From assembly GCA_937875605.1 (NCBI GenBank), contig CALLXZ010000228.1, forward strand, positions 1-10,428: 10,428 nucleotides of DNA, in the 5' to 3' direction. Numbering within the stretch: the stretch's first letter is position 1; every line of letters begins with the position of its first letter. Shown here piece by piece: positions 1 through 7,115 of the stretch. Made by a program: the position numbers and the translations under genes. Under the pieces are notes generated by a model. That model saw only the letters and a program-made list of their open reading frames with translations, was not told the DNA's origin and ran no database searches. This DNA comes from an uncultured Moheibacter sp. GTDB lineage: Bacteria; Bacteroidota; Bacteroidia; Flavobacteriales; Weeksellaceae.

Positions 1-2
1 GC

Positions 3-1532
3 GGAATATCCTGGAAAGGAAATGATGGTTTTTATTATTCAAGTTATGATAAACCAAAAGGAAGCGAGCTTTCACAAATGACCGACAAACACAAATTGTA
101 TTTCCATAAACTCAATACCCCTCAAAAAGAGGATGTTTTGGTTTTTGGAGGGGACAAAACGCCTAGAAGATACGTCGGTGGCGGTTTAACGGAAGATGAA
201 AGATTTTTGATCATTTCGGCCTCTGTTTCCACTTCCGGAAACGAATTGTACATTCAGGATATGACAAAACCTAATGCACCTATTATTCAGATTTTGGATA
301 ATTTTGATACCTCAACAAGCATTGTGGATAATGTGGGTGATGAATTATATTTAATCACGAATTTGAATGCTCCCAACAACCGATTGGTGAAAGTAAATGT
401 GAAAAACCCAAAACCGGAGAACTGGAAAAACGTTATTCCGGAAACCGATAACGTTCTCAATATTTCGACGGCGGGAGGATATATTTTTGCACATTATATG
501 AAAGATGCTTTGGATTTGGTGCAGCAATTTGATCATTCCGGGAAAAAAATCCGAGACATCCAACTTCCGGGACAAGGTTCTGCAAGCGGTTTTTCCGGCA
601 AAAAAGAAGAGAAAAAGATTTACTATAACTTCAGTAATTATGTAACTCCGGGAACCATTTTTGATTATGATGTGGAAAGCGGAAAGTCCAATTTGTACAA
701 AAAACCGGCTATAAAATTTAATCCGGATCTTTATGAGTCCAAACAAGTTTTTTACACTTCACATGACGGAACAAAAGTGCCGATGATGATTTCGTATAAA
801 AAAGGAATCAAATTGGATGGAAAAAATCCAACAATTTTATATGGATATGGCGGGTTCAACATCAGTTTGACACCTTCATTTAGTGTTGTCAATGCGGTTT
901 GGATGGATAACGGAGGAATTTATGCCGTTCCAAATCTTCGCGGTGGCGGTGAATACGGAAAAGTCTGGCATGATGGCGGACGACAATTGAACAAACTAAA
1001 TGTATTCAAAGATTTCATCGCGGCAGCTGATTATTTGAAAAAAGAAAAATATACTTCTTCTGATTATTTAGCGCTTGCAGGTGGTTCAAACGGTGGTCTT
1101 TTGGTGGGTGCTGTCATGACCATTCAGCCGGATGTGGCCAAAGTGGCTTTACCGGCAGTTGGTGTTTTGGATATGCTTCGCTACCATACTTTTACCGCAG
1201 GAGCCGGTTGGGCATATGATTACGGAACGGCAAATGATAACAAAGAAATGTTTGATTACCTGAAAGGATATTCGCCGGTTCATAATGTGAAAAAAGGCAT
1301 TTGCTATCCGGCAACGATGGTAACGACAGGCGATCATGATGATCGGGTTGTTCCTGCGCATAGCTATAAATTTGCGGCAGAATTACAGGACAAACAAGGT
1401 TGCAAAAACCCGGTGATGATCCGAATTGATACCAAGGCCGGACACGGAGCCGGAAAATCAACCGAAGCCATCATCAATGAAACGGCAGATAAATTTGCGT
1501 TTACACTCTATAATATGGGCGTTGTGAAATAA
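3..1532 (+). CDS. Prolyl oligopeptidase (S9A serine peptidase), 5' partial
   Basis: C-terminal 509 residues of a prolyl oligopeptidase, which cleaves after proline in short peptides. The frame is open to the window edge, and the codons before the ATG at 78 encode family sequence ([18 protein letters not shown]), so that ATG is internal and the true start lies upstream. Family members are about 700 residues, so roughly 190 plus any signal peptide are missing. Visible parts are the later beta-propeller blades (to about base 740) and then the alpha/beta-hydrolase domain, opened by [11 protein letters not shown] and [12 protein letters not shown]. The catalytic triad is complete: Ser in GGSNGG (codon at 1086), Asp in DHDDRVVP (codon at 1338, by alignment to porcine D641) and His in KAGHGAGK (codon at 1443). 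Flavobacterial relatives are often periplasmic or secreted, but the N-terminus that would show this is outside the window. No frameshift is seen. Family assignment is very secure; the natural substrate is unknown. Confidence 0.96.
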   Translation, partial: GISWKGNDGFYYSSYDKPKGSELSQMTDKHKLYFHKLNTPQKEDVLVFGGDKTPRRYVGGGLTEDERFLIISASVSTSGNELYIQDMTKPNAPIIQILDNFDTSTSIVDNVGDELYLITNLNAPNNRLVKVNVKNPKPENWKNVIPETDNVLNISTAGGYIFAHYMKDALDLVQQFDHSGKKIRDIQLPGQGSASGFSGKKEEKKIYYNFSNYVTPGTIFDYDVESGKSNLYKKPAIKFNPDLYESKQVFYTSHDGTKVPMMISYKKGIKLDGKNPTILYGYGGFNISLTPSFSVVNAVWMDNGGIYAVPNLRGGGEYGKVWHDGGRQLNKLNVFKDFIAAADYLKKEKYTSSDYLALAGGSNGGLLVGAVMTIQPDVAKVALPAVGVLDMLRYHTFTAGAGWAYDYGTANDNKEMFDYLKGYSPVHNVKKGICYPATMVTTGDHDDRVVPAHSYKFAAELQDKQGCKNPVMIRIDTKAGHGAGKSTEAIINETADKFAFTLYNMGVVK

Positions 1533-1557
1533 AGAAACCATAAAAATATTTTAAACT

Positions 1558-1588
1558 AAATGCCTCATGAAAATTGGGGCATTTTTTA
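1558..1588 (+). terminator. Intrinsic terminator of the prolyl oligopeptidase gene
   Basis: Arms AAATGCCTC (1558-1566) and GGGGCATTT (1576-1584) pair over 9 bp with one T-G wobble around a 9-nt loop, and run into TTTTTT (1582-1587). It lies 25 nt after the stop codon. The T-run is on the plus strand only, so it should act mainly on plus-strand transcription. Confidence 0.85.
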
Positions 1589-1643
1589 TACTATAATCCG
1601 TTTTATAAACTTGGCTTTAATTGATTTATGGAATTAGTAAACA

Positions 1644-1673
1644 TAAAAAAGACGCCAAATAAATTTGACGTCT
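1644..1673 (-). terminator. Intrinsic terminator of the HAF-repeat secreted protein gene
   Basis: Read on the minus strand, AGACGTCAAAT and ATTTGGCGTCT form a stem of 10-11 bp with one T-G wobble and a tiny TT or TTTA loop, followed at once by TTTTTT (plus-strand A-run 1645-1650). It sits about 35 nt downstream of the minus-strand stop codon. With the terminator at 1558-1588 it separates two convergent transcription units. Confidence 0.88.
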
Positions 1674-1707
1674 ATCCTTAACTAAACTTAACCTAACTTC
1701 TTGTGTA

Positions 1708-3030
1708 TTATTTCTTTACAATTTTAAATGTTTCCACTTGGTTTCCTTCCAATTTTACCCTGAATACATATACTCCGCTCGGTAAACTGCTTACGTTAAC
1801 TTGATTTCCGCTAACTTCTAAGTTGTTGGATACTTGCTGACCCGCCATATTATAAACCGATACGTTCTGAATGGACTTTTTAGAAGAAATATTCAAAATA
1901 TCTTTTACCGGATTTGGATAATAAGTGAGCGAAGAACTTTCAAGATCTGATACATTTAAATCTCCCGATAATTTAATCAGAAAAGCGACAGAAGCATCTC
2001 CTGTTGCATTTAATCCCGTTCCTACAATCATAGTTCCATCTGCCGAAATACCCAATGGAAGAGCGAAAGTAATACCCAAATCATCTATTCCTAAATTTGA
2101 AACATATTCGTTCAGCTCTACTCGTCCTGTTTCTTCCGTCCAAATAAAACCCTCTCCACCAAATGGAGCCCCTGGCCAAGGTCTATAATAACCCACTATG
2201 ACACTTCCATCAGCAGAAATTGCCGTTGCTGCTCCTGTAAACCACATTCCTGCATCGGGGTGGGAAATTGACTGTAAACCCGTTGATTCGCTCCATCTCC
2301 AAGCTTCCATTCCTCCACCAATTACCCAATTTCCGTCTCCGGAAACCGCACCCGCCTCAGAGACTGCATTTCCATCAGCATCTGTAATTAATGACTGAAC
2401 ACCATTTCTCCAAATAGCAGCTTCTCTACTTCCGTTTTCTGCATCTTGCCATCCCACAATGACAGAACCATCATGATTTACGCTATTAGCTCTTGAGCTA
2501 CTTCCCGCTACAGTACTTCCCATATCAATAGTCCCATCCGCTTGTGTCCATTTGACTGCGTGTGCATTTCCACCGGAACCCGGCGGCAACCAACCCAATC
2601 CGACTACCGTAGAACCATCTCCGGAAATACTCCAAGCAGAAGCTGTGCTTCCATCCATGTCTCCTCCTATTCCATCTAAATAAGTCCAGGTTCCGGCAAC
2701 AACATCATAAAGCCCCATTCCGTTCAAATTTGTATCCGGATTGGTAACTGTTCCACTTATTTTGGTTCCGTCATTGGAAATAGCCGGATTTCCTGCATTA
2801 TCATATCCATTGGATATAGTGCTAATGGTCGTTAGTCCACCTGACTCCGTCCACATAAAGTTGGCTGCATTTGAAGAGAGAACAACAACGCCATTATCCG
2901 ACACTCCAGAAGCGTATAATAAATCATTGGTAGATAGTTCATAAACCTGCCCAAATGTCACACCCCCCAAAAGTGCCGCCATCCATATGAAAACAGACTG
3001 TAATTTTAGTTGATAAATATTTTTCATCAT
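1708..3030 (-). CDS. Secreted HAF-repeat protein with T9SS type A sorting domain
   Basis: Predicted extracellular or surface protein of 440 residues, function unknown. Order: signal peptide (1-27; hydrophobic SVFIWMAALLGGVTFG, cleavage before Q); a body of seven repeats whose core resembles S-x-D-G-[ST]-x-[IV]-V-G at about 43, 83, 134, 183, 229, 271 and 327, with an A-x-x-W strand between most of them; then a Por-secretion-type C-terminal domain (about 369-440) with YYPNPVKDILNIS, VSVYNMAGQQV and LPSGVYVFRVK, ending TFKIVKK. The repeats match the 'probable extracellular repeat, HAF family'; spacing of 40-56 residues and a count of seven suggest a beta-propeller (inference). The C-terminal domain should direct export through the type IX system and surface anchoring or release. 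An upstream ATG at 3072 is in frame but precedes the TAnnTTTG box and would spoil the signal peptide, so I start at 3030; ATG 3027 is equally possible. It is monocistronic, with its own promoter and terminator. Confidence 0.9.
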   Translation of the reverse strand: MMKNIYQLKLQSVFIWMAALLGGVTFGQVYELSTNDLLYASGVSDNGVVVLSSNAANFMWTESGGLTTISTISNGYDNAGNPAISNDGTKISGTVTNPDTNLNGMGLYDVVAGTWTYLDGIGGDMDGSTASAWSISGDGSTVVGLGWLPPGSGGNAHAVKWTQADGTIDMGSTVAGSSSRANSVNHDGSVIVGWQDAENGSREAAIWRNGVQSLITDADGNAVSEAGAVSGDGNWVIGGGMEAWRWSESTGLQSISHPDAGMWFTGAATAISADGSVIVGYYRPWPGAPFGGEGFIWTEETGRVELNEYVSNLGIDDLGITFALPLGISADGTMIVGTGLNATGDASVAFLIKLSGDLNVSDLESSSLTYYPNPVKDILNISSKKSIQNVSVYNMAGQQVSNNLEVSGNQVNVSSLPSGVYVFRVKLEGNQVETFKIVKK

Positions 3031-3049
3031 AGCTGTATTTAATTTATCA

Positions 3050-3057
3050 CAAAAGTA
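3050..3057 (-). promoter_or_regulatory. Candidate Bacteroidetes -7 box (TACTTTTG)
   Basis: Perfect match to TAnnTTTG, the -7 box of Bacteroidetes sigma factor promoters, ending 20 nt before the ATG at 3030. No good -33 TTG lies at the usual 17-23 nt spacing: the upstream stretch is T-rich, with a TTTG only 12 nt away. A second TAnnTTTG match (TATTTTTG, 3132-3139) lies further upstream. The box supports the start at 3030 over 3072. Confidence 0.5.
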
Positions 3058-3196
3058 TCTTTTATGGACCAAAAAAAAGAATCATTTCGCCGATTTGTCT
3101 TTTGATTTTCATGAATTCCACAATCCTAAAACAAAAATAAATATTTGATTTTCAGCGAATTAATTTTAAAAAATTAAAAAAGAGAATTTCTTCAGG

Positions 3197-4324
3197 TTAA
3201 AACTTAATTTGGAATTTCAATTGCTTTAAAGTCTTCTGAAAAGAAATTTCTCCCCAGATAATTAATCCCAAAACGAATAAAAATAATATCGTTCCGATCA
3301 AAATACCTAATCCCATTTTCCTTTGGGTTTCGGTCTCTTTGGTATCAATTTCAGATGAATAGTTTTTAAGTAAGTTGTTAATGGTTTTTCGTTCGTTTAT
3401 TTTCGTTTGTTGACGGGTCGTTTCAAATTTCTCATCGTAAACTGCATAGTTTTCCCAGTCTTTCAATGCTAAATAGTTATCTGCCATCCCTTTATAAATT
3501 CCTCGGTTTAAAACCAGGTCGCCCACATTTTCTGCCAAAACATTTGCGTTTTGCAATTCTTCCAAAGCTTCTTCATATCGACCTTCCAACGTATAAACCT
3601 CAGCCAGACCTTTTAAGGAAAAGGCTTGTAAGCTATTGGCTTTGGCTTTTTCTGCTAATGATTTTGCGTCGAAAAAACTGATTTTTGCCGAATCCAATTT
3701 ATTCAACGAAATAAAACAATTTCCTTTGTTATAGCTGGTTACGCTTCTGTTTGCCCAACTTCTGACATTCTGCGGAACTTTCAGAAAACTTTCATACGCT
3801 TTGTTGAGATAGTCAATGGCTATATCACAACTTAACTGATCCCGGTAAATGAATCCGCGAAGCGCAAAATTATTTCCCATTATAAAATAAATAGAGTCTT
3901 GTTTCGGATAGGTTTTGACAATCAAATCTGCTTCGTCCAAAACCTGAAGCGCCTGATCATTTACACCCAACTGATGATATTGTGCCGCAATTTTATTCAA
4001 AATCTGAAGTTGTAATAATTGGTTGTTCAATGACTTATTGATTTCTTTAGTCTGAAGTGCGTAATCCAATGATTTTTCATAATCTCTTTTAGATGCATAA
4101 GCATTTGACATTAGTAAAAGGACATTAATCTGCTTCTCCGGGTTAGATTTGTATTCTTTCAGCAATTCTTTTCCGATCTGGATGGCATGATCTGGATGGT
4201 CATAAATATTCATCACAGCCGCATTAAGCAAACTGTCTTCATCTTTCTGACCATAAGTGTTTTGTAAAATAAAAAATGTTAAAAACAAGTAAAGACAAAA
4301 GCGATATTTCAACGTTCTATTCAT
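3197..4324 (-). CDS. TPR-repeat membrane protein, effector-less partner of the AraC-type regulator
   Basis: 375 residues, precise function unknown. Visible parts: signal peptide (1-25; LYLFLTFFIL then QNTYGQ); TPR-like helical repeats over about 30-320 (for example RDYEKSLDYALQTKEI near 80, DSAKISFFDAKSLAEKA near 211 and EGRYEEALEELQNANVLAE near 247); a transmembrane helix (about 337-358, GLGILIGTILFLFVLGLIIW); and a basic cytoplasmic tail of only about 17 residues. The layout is that of the periplasmic and membrane half of the upstream gene's product, but no helix-turn-helix follows. The 3' flank in the same frame gives only a short AT-rich extension with no HTH remnant, so this does not look like a recent frameshift. 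Its ATG overlaps the upstream stop by 8 nt (ATGAATAG), which implies translational coupling. It probably binds or tunes the co-expressed regulator (inference). No intrinsic terminator is obvious downstream. Confidence 0.85.
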   Translation of the reverse strand: MNRTLKYRFCLYLFLTFFILQNTYGQKDEDSLLNAAVMNIYDHPDHAIQIGKELLKEYKSNPEKQINVLLLMSNAYASKRDYEKSLDYALQTKEINKSLNNQLLQLQILNKIAAQYHQLGVNDQALQVLDEADLIVKTYPKQDSIYFIMGNNFALRGFIYRDQLSCDIAIDYLNKAYESFLKVPQNVRSWANRSVTSYNKGNCFISLNKLDSAKISFFDAKSLAEKAKANSLQAFSLKGLAEVYTLEGRYEEALEELQNANVLAENVGDLVLNRGIYKGMADNYLALKDWENYAVYDEKFETTRQQTKINERKTINNLLKNYSSEIDTKETETQRKMGLGILIGTILFLFVLGLIIWGEISFQKTLKQLKFQIKF

Positions 4325-5735
4325 TCAAAGCGGGTTCTGATTTTTCTCTTTTCAATTCATCTTTTACAAATTCCACAAACATAATCGGAGAAACACCCAC
4401 GATGGATTTGAAAACCGTCGTAAAAGTACTGTGCGATGAAAAACCGCATTCCTCCGCCAGATAACTTACTTTATAATTCAAATAATTGGGATCCGATTTG
4501 ATTTTTTCCGTGATGTAGTTAATCCGTAGTTCATTTATATACGAATTAAAGTTTTTTTGTTTCTGTCGGTTGATGACTTCCGAAAGATATTTCGTGTTGG
4601 TATTCAACTGCGCAGCCAACATCCCAAGCGACATATCTTTGTGTGTGAATTTTTTACCTGCCTCAAATTTCTCAAGATCGGCGAGAATTTGATTTTCACT
4701 TTCCTTCAAAATCATCGGCGATTTTGGCGCTTCCTGCTTTTCTTCTGTTGTTGTATTTAGATTCGGCTCCGGCAATTTCTGACGATGCAGATATTCCAGC
4801 ATATTCCTATACATTTTCAGTTTATTTCGGTTTCGGATATAAAAAATAATTTTAATGAAAATCGCTAAAACCAGCAAAATAACAACTGACATTAAACCAA
4901 ACTTATAGCCGTTTTTCAATTTCAAATATTTATCATCCAAATCTTTGCTGATAAGCATGTGTGCAGAATTGGAAGCATCATTTTCCAACTTAAACGTCTC
5001 ATTACTAAGTTTTTGCAACAACTGATTGTGTTCCTGAAATTTGGAAATATTGTCCAGCGCCAGATAAGCATTCGCCAGTTTCTGGTTCAAATCGTACAAA
5101 AGAAACGGATTGTTGATTTTTTGGGCAATCAAAGTCGAACTTTGATAATTCGCAACCGCCGAATCCAATTTTAGTTCTTTGAAAAAAACATCTCCCTTTA
5201 GCTTTAAATAAAGTGCATTTGCCCAAGCTGATTCCTTCAAATCAATCACGGATTTAGCTTCATTCATATAATAAATTGCAGAATCTGAATGATTCCGAAG
5301 CAAACTCAAATTGGCCTTCTGAAATAAATCTTCCGCTTGAAATTCAGGTTCTGAATCTTTTATCTTTTCTACAAAATTTTGATTGGGAACATGAAGTTGT
5401 AAGAAATTTAAAGTCCTGTTTATTAGGTCATTACTTTTTATTTTCCATTCATCATTTCCTAAATCGGCTGCCTTCTTTTTACTCATAAATGCACTTTCCA
5501 GTGATTTACTGTATTCGCCCATGATGTAAAAAGAAAGAGCTTGGATATAATAGGATTTCATTATTTCTTTCTCATTGGTACTAATTTTCAGATTGTGTTC
5601 CGAAATACGTTTAGCCTCTGCAGGATCCGAATAAACCAGTTTTTCGGCTTGTTCCAATAGCTTTTCCGACTCCGTTTGTTGTGCCAAACAAACGAAACCC
5701 CAGCTTAAAACTATATAAAACAAGATTACTTTCAA
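4317..5735 (-). CDS. TPR / transmembrane / AraC-family one-component regulator
   Basis: 472-residue membrane-bound transcription regulator. Order: signal sequence (1-18; VILFYIVLSWGFVCLA then QQ); periplasmic TPR-like helical region (about 22-270; for example FYIMGEYSKSLESAFMSKKKA near 69 and LKLDSAVANYQSSTLIAQKI near 188); transmembrane helix (about 278-300); charged linker with a low-complexity stretch (about 301-345); and an AraC-type DNA-binding domain (about 362-457). The first HTH is near 368-391 (MLAAQLNTNTKYLSEVINR) and the second near 422-446 (VSYLAEECGFSSHSTFTTVFK), ending in the typical GVSPIMFVEF. It presumably senses a periplasmic state and binds DNA from the membrane. The start codon is TTG: an in-frame TAA lies 9 nt upstream and the next ATG (residue 59) would remove the signal sequence. 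A TATATTTG box ends 24 nt before the TTG. It leads a two-gene operon and diverges from moxR; its targets are not shown by the sequence. Confidence 0.93.
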   Translation of the reverse strand: MKVILFYIVLSWGFVCLAQQTESEKLLEQAEKLVYSDPAEAKRISEHNLKISTNEKEIMKSYYIQALSFYIMGEYSKSLESAFMSKKKAADLGNDEWKIKSNDLINRTLNFLQLHVPNQNFVEKIKDSEPEFQAEDLFQKANLSLLRNHSDSAIYYMNEAKSVIDLKESAWANALYLKLKGDVFFKELKLDSAVANYQSSTLIAQKINNPFLLYDLNQKLANAYLALDNISKFQEHNQLLQKLSNETFKLENDASNSAHMLISKDLDDKYLKLKNGYKFGLMSVVILLVLAIFIKIIFYIRNRNKLKMYRNMLEYLHRQKLPEPNLNTTTEEKQEAPKSPMILKESENQILADLEKFEAGKKFTHKDMSLGMLAAQLNTNTKYLSEVINRQKQKNFNSYINELRINYITEKIKSDPNYLNYKVSYLAEECGFSSHSTFTTVFKSIVGVSPIMFVEFVKDELKREKSEPALNE

Positions 5736-6052
5736 CCCCAGCGATTATTTAAATCAACACAAATATAGGAATTCAACGGGTTAAATTTTTTTCGTTTTTA
5801 TTAAAACCTCTTTAATTCTTATTTTATTCAATTTATTAATTGTTTCATTTACAATTGTTTATACTAATTTTTTTTATCCACCGCTTCTTCAATCCAAATA
5901 CTATAAATTCTCAACTAATTCTTTCTGAAAGAACAAAAAAAGCCAAATTCTCAATTAAATTTTGTCTTAACAAACTTTAACATAATTCTATCATTAAATT
6001 AGCGCAAAGAAATAGACAAAATCCGCAACTTAGCGTGCTTAATTTAAACAAG
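5736..6052. other. Divergent intergenic regulatory region (317 nt)
   Basis: Very AT-rich spacer between the minus-strand TPR/AraC operon and the plus-strand moxR operon, with no plausible gene. It holds the TATATTTG box at 5760-5767 for the leftward operon. For the rightward operon no perfect TAnnTTTG exists; the best partial candidates are TTTG at 5961-5964 with TAATTCTA at 5983-5990 (18-nt spacing), or TAAATTAG at 5995-6002. A perfect 15-nt inverted repeat, TTCTTTCTGAAAGAA, lies at 5919-5933 and could be an operator. No riboswitch or RNA gene is recognisable. Confidence 0.6.
5760..5767 (-). promoter_or_regulatory. Candidate Bacteroidetes -7 box (TATATTTG) for the TPR operon
   Basis: Perfect TAnnTTTG match on the minus strand, 24 nt before the TTG start, giving a leader of about 15-20 nt. 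That position fits the TTG start. No canonical TTG is seen 17-23 nt upstream; that region reads TTTAACCC. The match alone is moderate evidence in AT-rich DNA. Confidence 0.5.
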
Positions 6053-7057
6053 ATGCAAAACGATCTGACCTCAATTGACATTCGGCAAGTCAGTGAAGAA
6101 ATAGAAAGAGAAAGTCAATCCATTTATAGGCTTTCGAACGAAATCAACAAAAAAATAATTGGACAGGAAAAGATGGTGGAAAGTTTGCTGATCGGCTTAC
6201 TTTCAAACGGTCATGTTTTGCTGGAAGGAGTTCCCGGACTGGCAAAAACCTTAGCCATCAAAACTTTAGCTGAGGCAGTCAGCGGTTCTTTTTCCCGCAT
6301 TCAGTTCACGCCCGATTTATTGCCTGCTGACGTAGTGGGAACACTGATTTACAACATCAAAGAAAACGATTTCAAAATAAAAAAAGGTCCGATTTTCGCC
6401 AATTTCGTATTGGCAGACGAAATCAATCGTTCACCTGCAAAAGTGCAATCTGCTCTTTTGGAAGCCATGCAGGAAAAACAGGTGACCATTGGTGATGATA
6501 CGCATCGTTTAGAGAATCCCTTTTTGGTTTTGGCTACTCAAAATCCTGTTGAACAAGAAGGAACCTATCCACTTCCCGAAGCACAAGTAGATCGTTTTAT
6601 GTTGAAAACCATCATTACTTATCCCAATCGTGAATCTGAAAAATTGGTTCTTAGAAACAGTATAGACGATAGTTTTCCGAAAATTGAAAAAGTAATTGAT
6701 CTTCAGGAAATTCTCCGCGCCAGAGAAGTTGTGAAAAAAGTCTATATGGACGAGAAAATTGAGCGATACATTCTGGATATTATTTCGGCTACAAGATTTC
6801 CGCAAGATTATAATTTGTCCAAACTAAGTCCGCTTATTTCGTTTGGTGCGTCTCCGAGAGGAAGTATCAATTTGGCTTTAGCCGCTCGTGTTTACGCCTT
6901 TTTACGAAGAAGGGCTTATGTGATTCCGGAAGATGTGCGGGCAATGAGCAAAGAAGTTTTGCGTCACCGAATCGGATTGAGTTATGAAGCGGAAGCTGAA
7001 AATATTTCAGCCGATAAAATCATCGACGAAATCCTGAACGCCGTTCCTATTCCGTAA
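6053..7057 (+). CDS. moxR: MoxR-family AAA+ ATPase
   Basis: 334-residue cytosolic AAA+ ATPase of the MoxR family, whose members act as chaperones or activators for VWA-domain proteins encoded beside them. Motifs in order: IIGQEKMVESLLIGLL (about 35-50), Walker A GVPGLAKT (59-66), Walker B FVLADE (118-123) followed by INRSPAKVQSALLEAMQE, sensor 1 ATQNP (161-165), the EAQVDRF arginine segment (about 176-182), sensor 2 GASPRG (265-270), and a C-terminal lid ending DEILNAVPIP. Length is normal and all nucleotide-binding motifs are intact. I chose the ATG at 6053; an in-frame GTG at 6035 would add six residues (MLNLNK) and cannot be excluded. First gene of the Bat operon, with 58 nt before the DUF58 gene, whose product is its likely direct partner. 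Confidence 0.96.
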   Translation: MQNDLTSIDIRQVSEEIERESQSIYRLSNEINKKIIGQEKMVESLLIGLLSNGHVLLEGVPGLAKTLAIKTLAEAVSGSFSRIQFTPDLLPADVVGTLIYNIKENDFKIKKGPIFANFVLADEINRSPAKVQSALLEAMQEKQVTIGDDTHRLENPFLVLATQNPVEQEGTYPLPEAQVDRFMLKTIITYPNRESEKLVLRNSIDDSFPKIEKVIDLQEILRAREVVKKVYMDEKIERYILDIISATRFPQDYNLSKLSPLISFGASPRGSINLALAARVYAFLRRRAYVIPEDVRAMSKEVLRHRIGLSYEAEAENISADKIIDEILNAVPIP

Positions 7058-7060
7058 ACG

Positions 7061-7093
7061 AATTACGCTTTTCGAATTTCGCAAAACGTAATT
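7061..7093. repeat. Imperfect palindrome between moxR and the DUF58 gene
   Basis: AATTACG (7061-7067) pairs with CGTAATT (7087-7093), and TTTT (7069-7072) with AAAA (7083-7086), leaving one bulged C; CGA/TCG (7073-7075 and 7079-7081) can extend the hairpin. It starts 4 nt after the moxR stop. There is no T-run after it, so it is not a standard terminator. It may be an intercistronic RNA hairpin, for example for stability or attenuation, or a piece of a dispersed repeat. Confidence 0.6.
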
Positions 7094-7110
7094 AACTTGA
7101 AACTTGAAAC
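7094..7110 (+). repeat. Short tandem repeat, AACTTGA unit (2.4 copies)
   Basis: AACTTGA occurs twice, followed by AAC, directly abutting the hairpin and running into the 5' end of the DUF58 gene. Read in the DUF58 frame from 7095 it would encode repeated T-x-x phrases; in the frame beginning at 7094 it reads NLKLET. From memory, NLKLET-like phrases occur as dispersed intergenic repeats in Bacteroidetes; I cannot check this here. Confidence 0.5.
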
Positions 7111-7115
7111 CAAAT

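Noticed and set aside
78..80. ATG at 78 as the start of the prolyl oligopeptidase
   Set aside because: The frame stays open to the window edge and encodes conserved family sequence upstream, so this methionine is internal.
1925..2944. Three plus-strand open frames inside the HAF-repeat gene
   Set aside because: They are antisense shadows of a strongly supported secreted protein, with no domain pattern or start context of their own.
3031..3072. In-frame upstream ATG at 3072 as the start of the HAF-repeat protein
   Set aside because: It would put 14 polar residues before the signal peptide and it lies upstream of the TAnnTTTG box at 3050-3057; starts at 3030 or 3027 give a standard signal peptide.
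3160..3177. Perfect AT-only palindrome after the effector-less TPR gene as a terminator
   Set aside because: The stem has no G-C pairs and the T-run precedes it on the minus strand, so it is not a credible intrinsic terminator; such palindromes are expected by chance in this composition.
5684..5690. Cysteine near the end of the regulator's signal sequence as a lipobox
   Set aside because: The residues before the cysteine (G-F-V) do not fit a lipobox, and an A-Q cleavage site two residues later fits signal peptidase I better.
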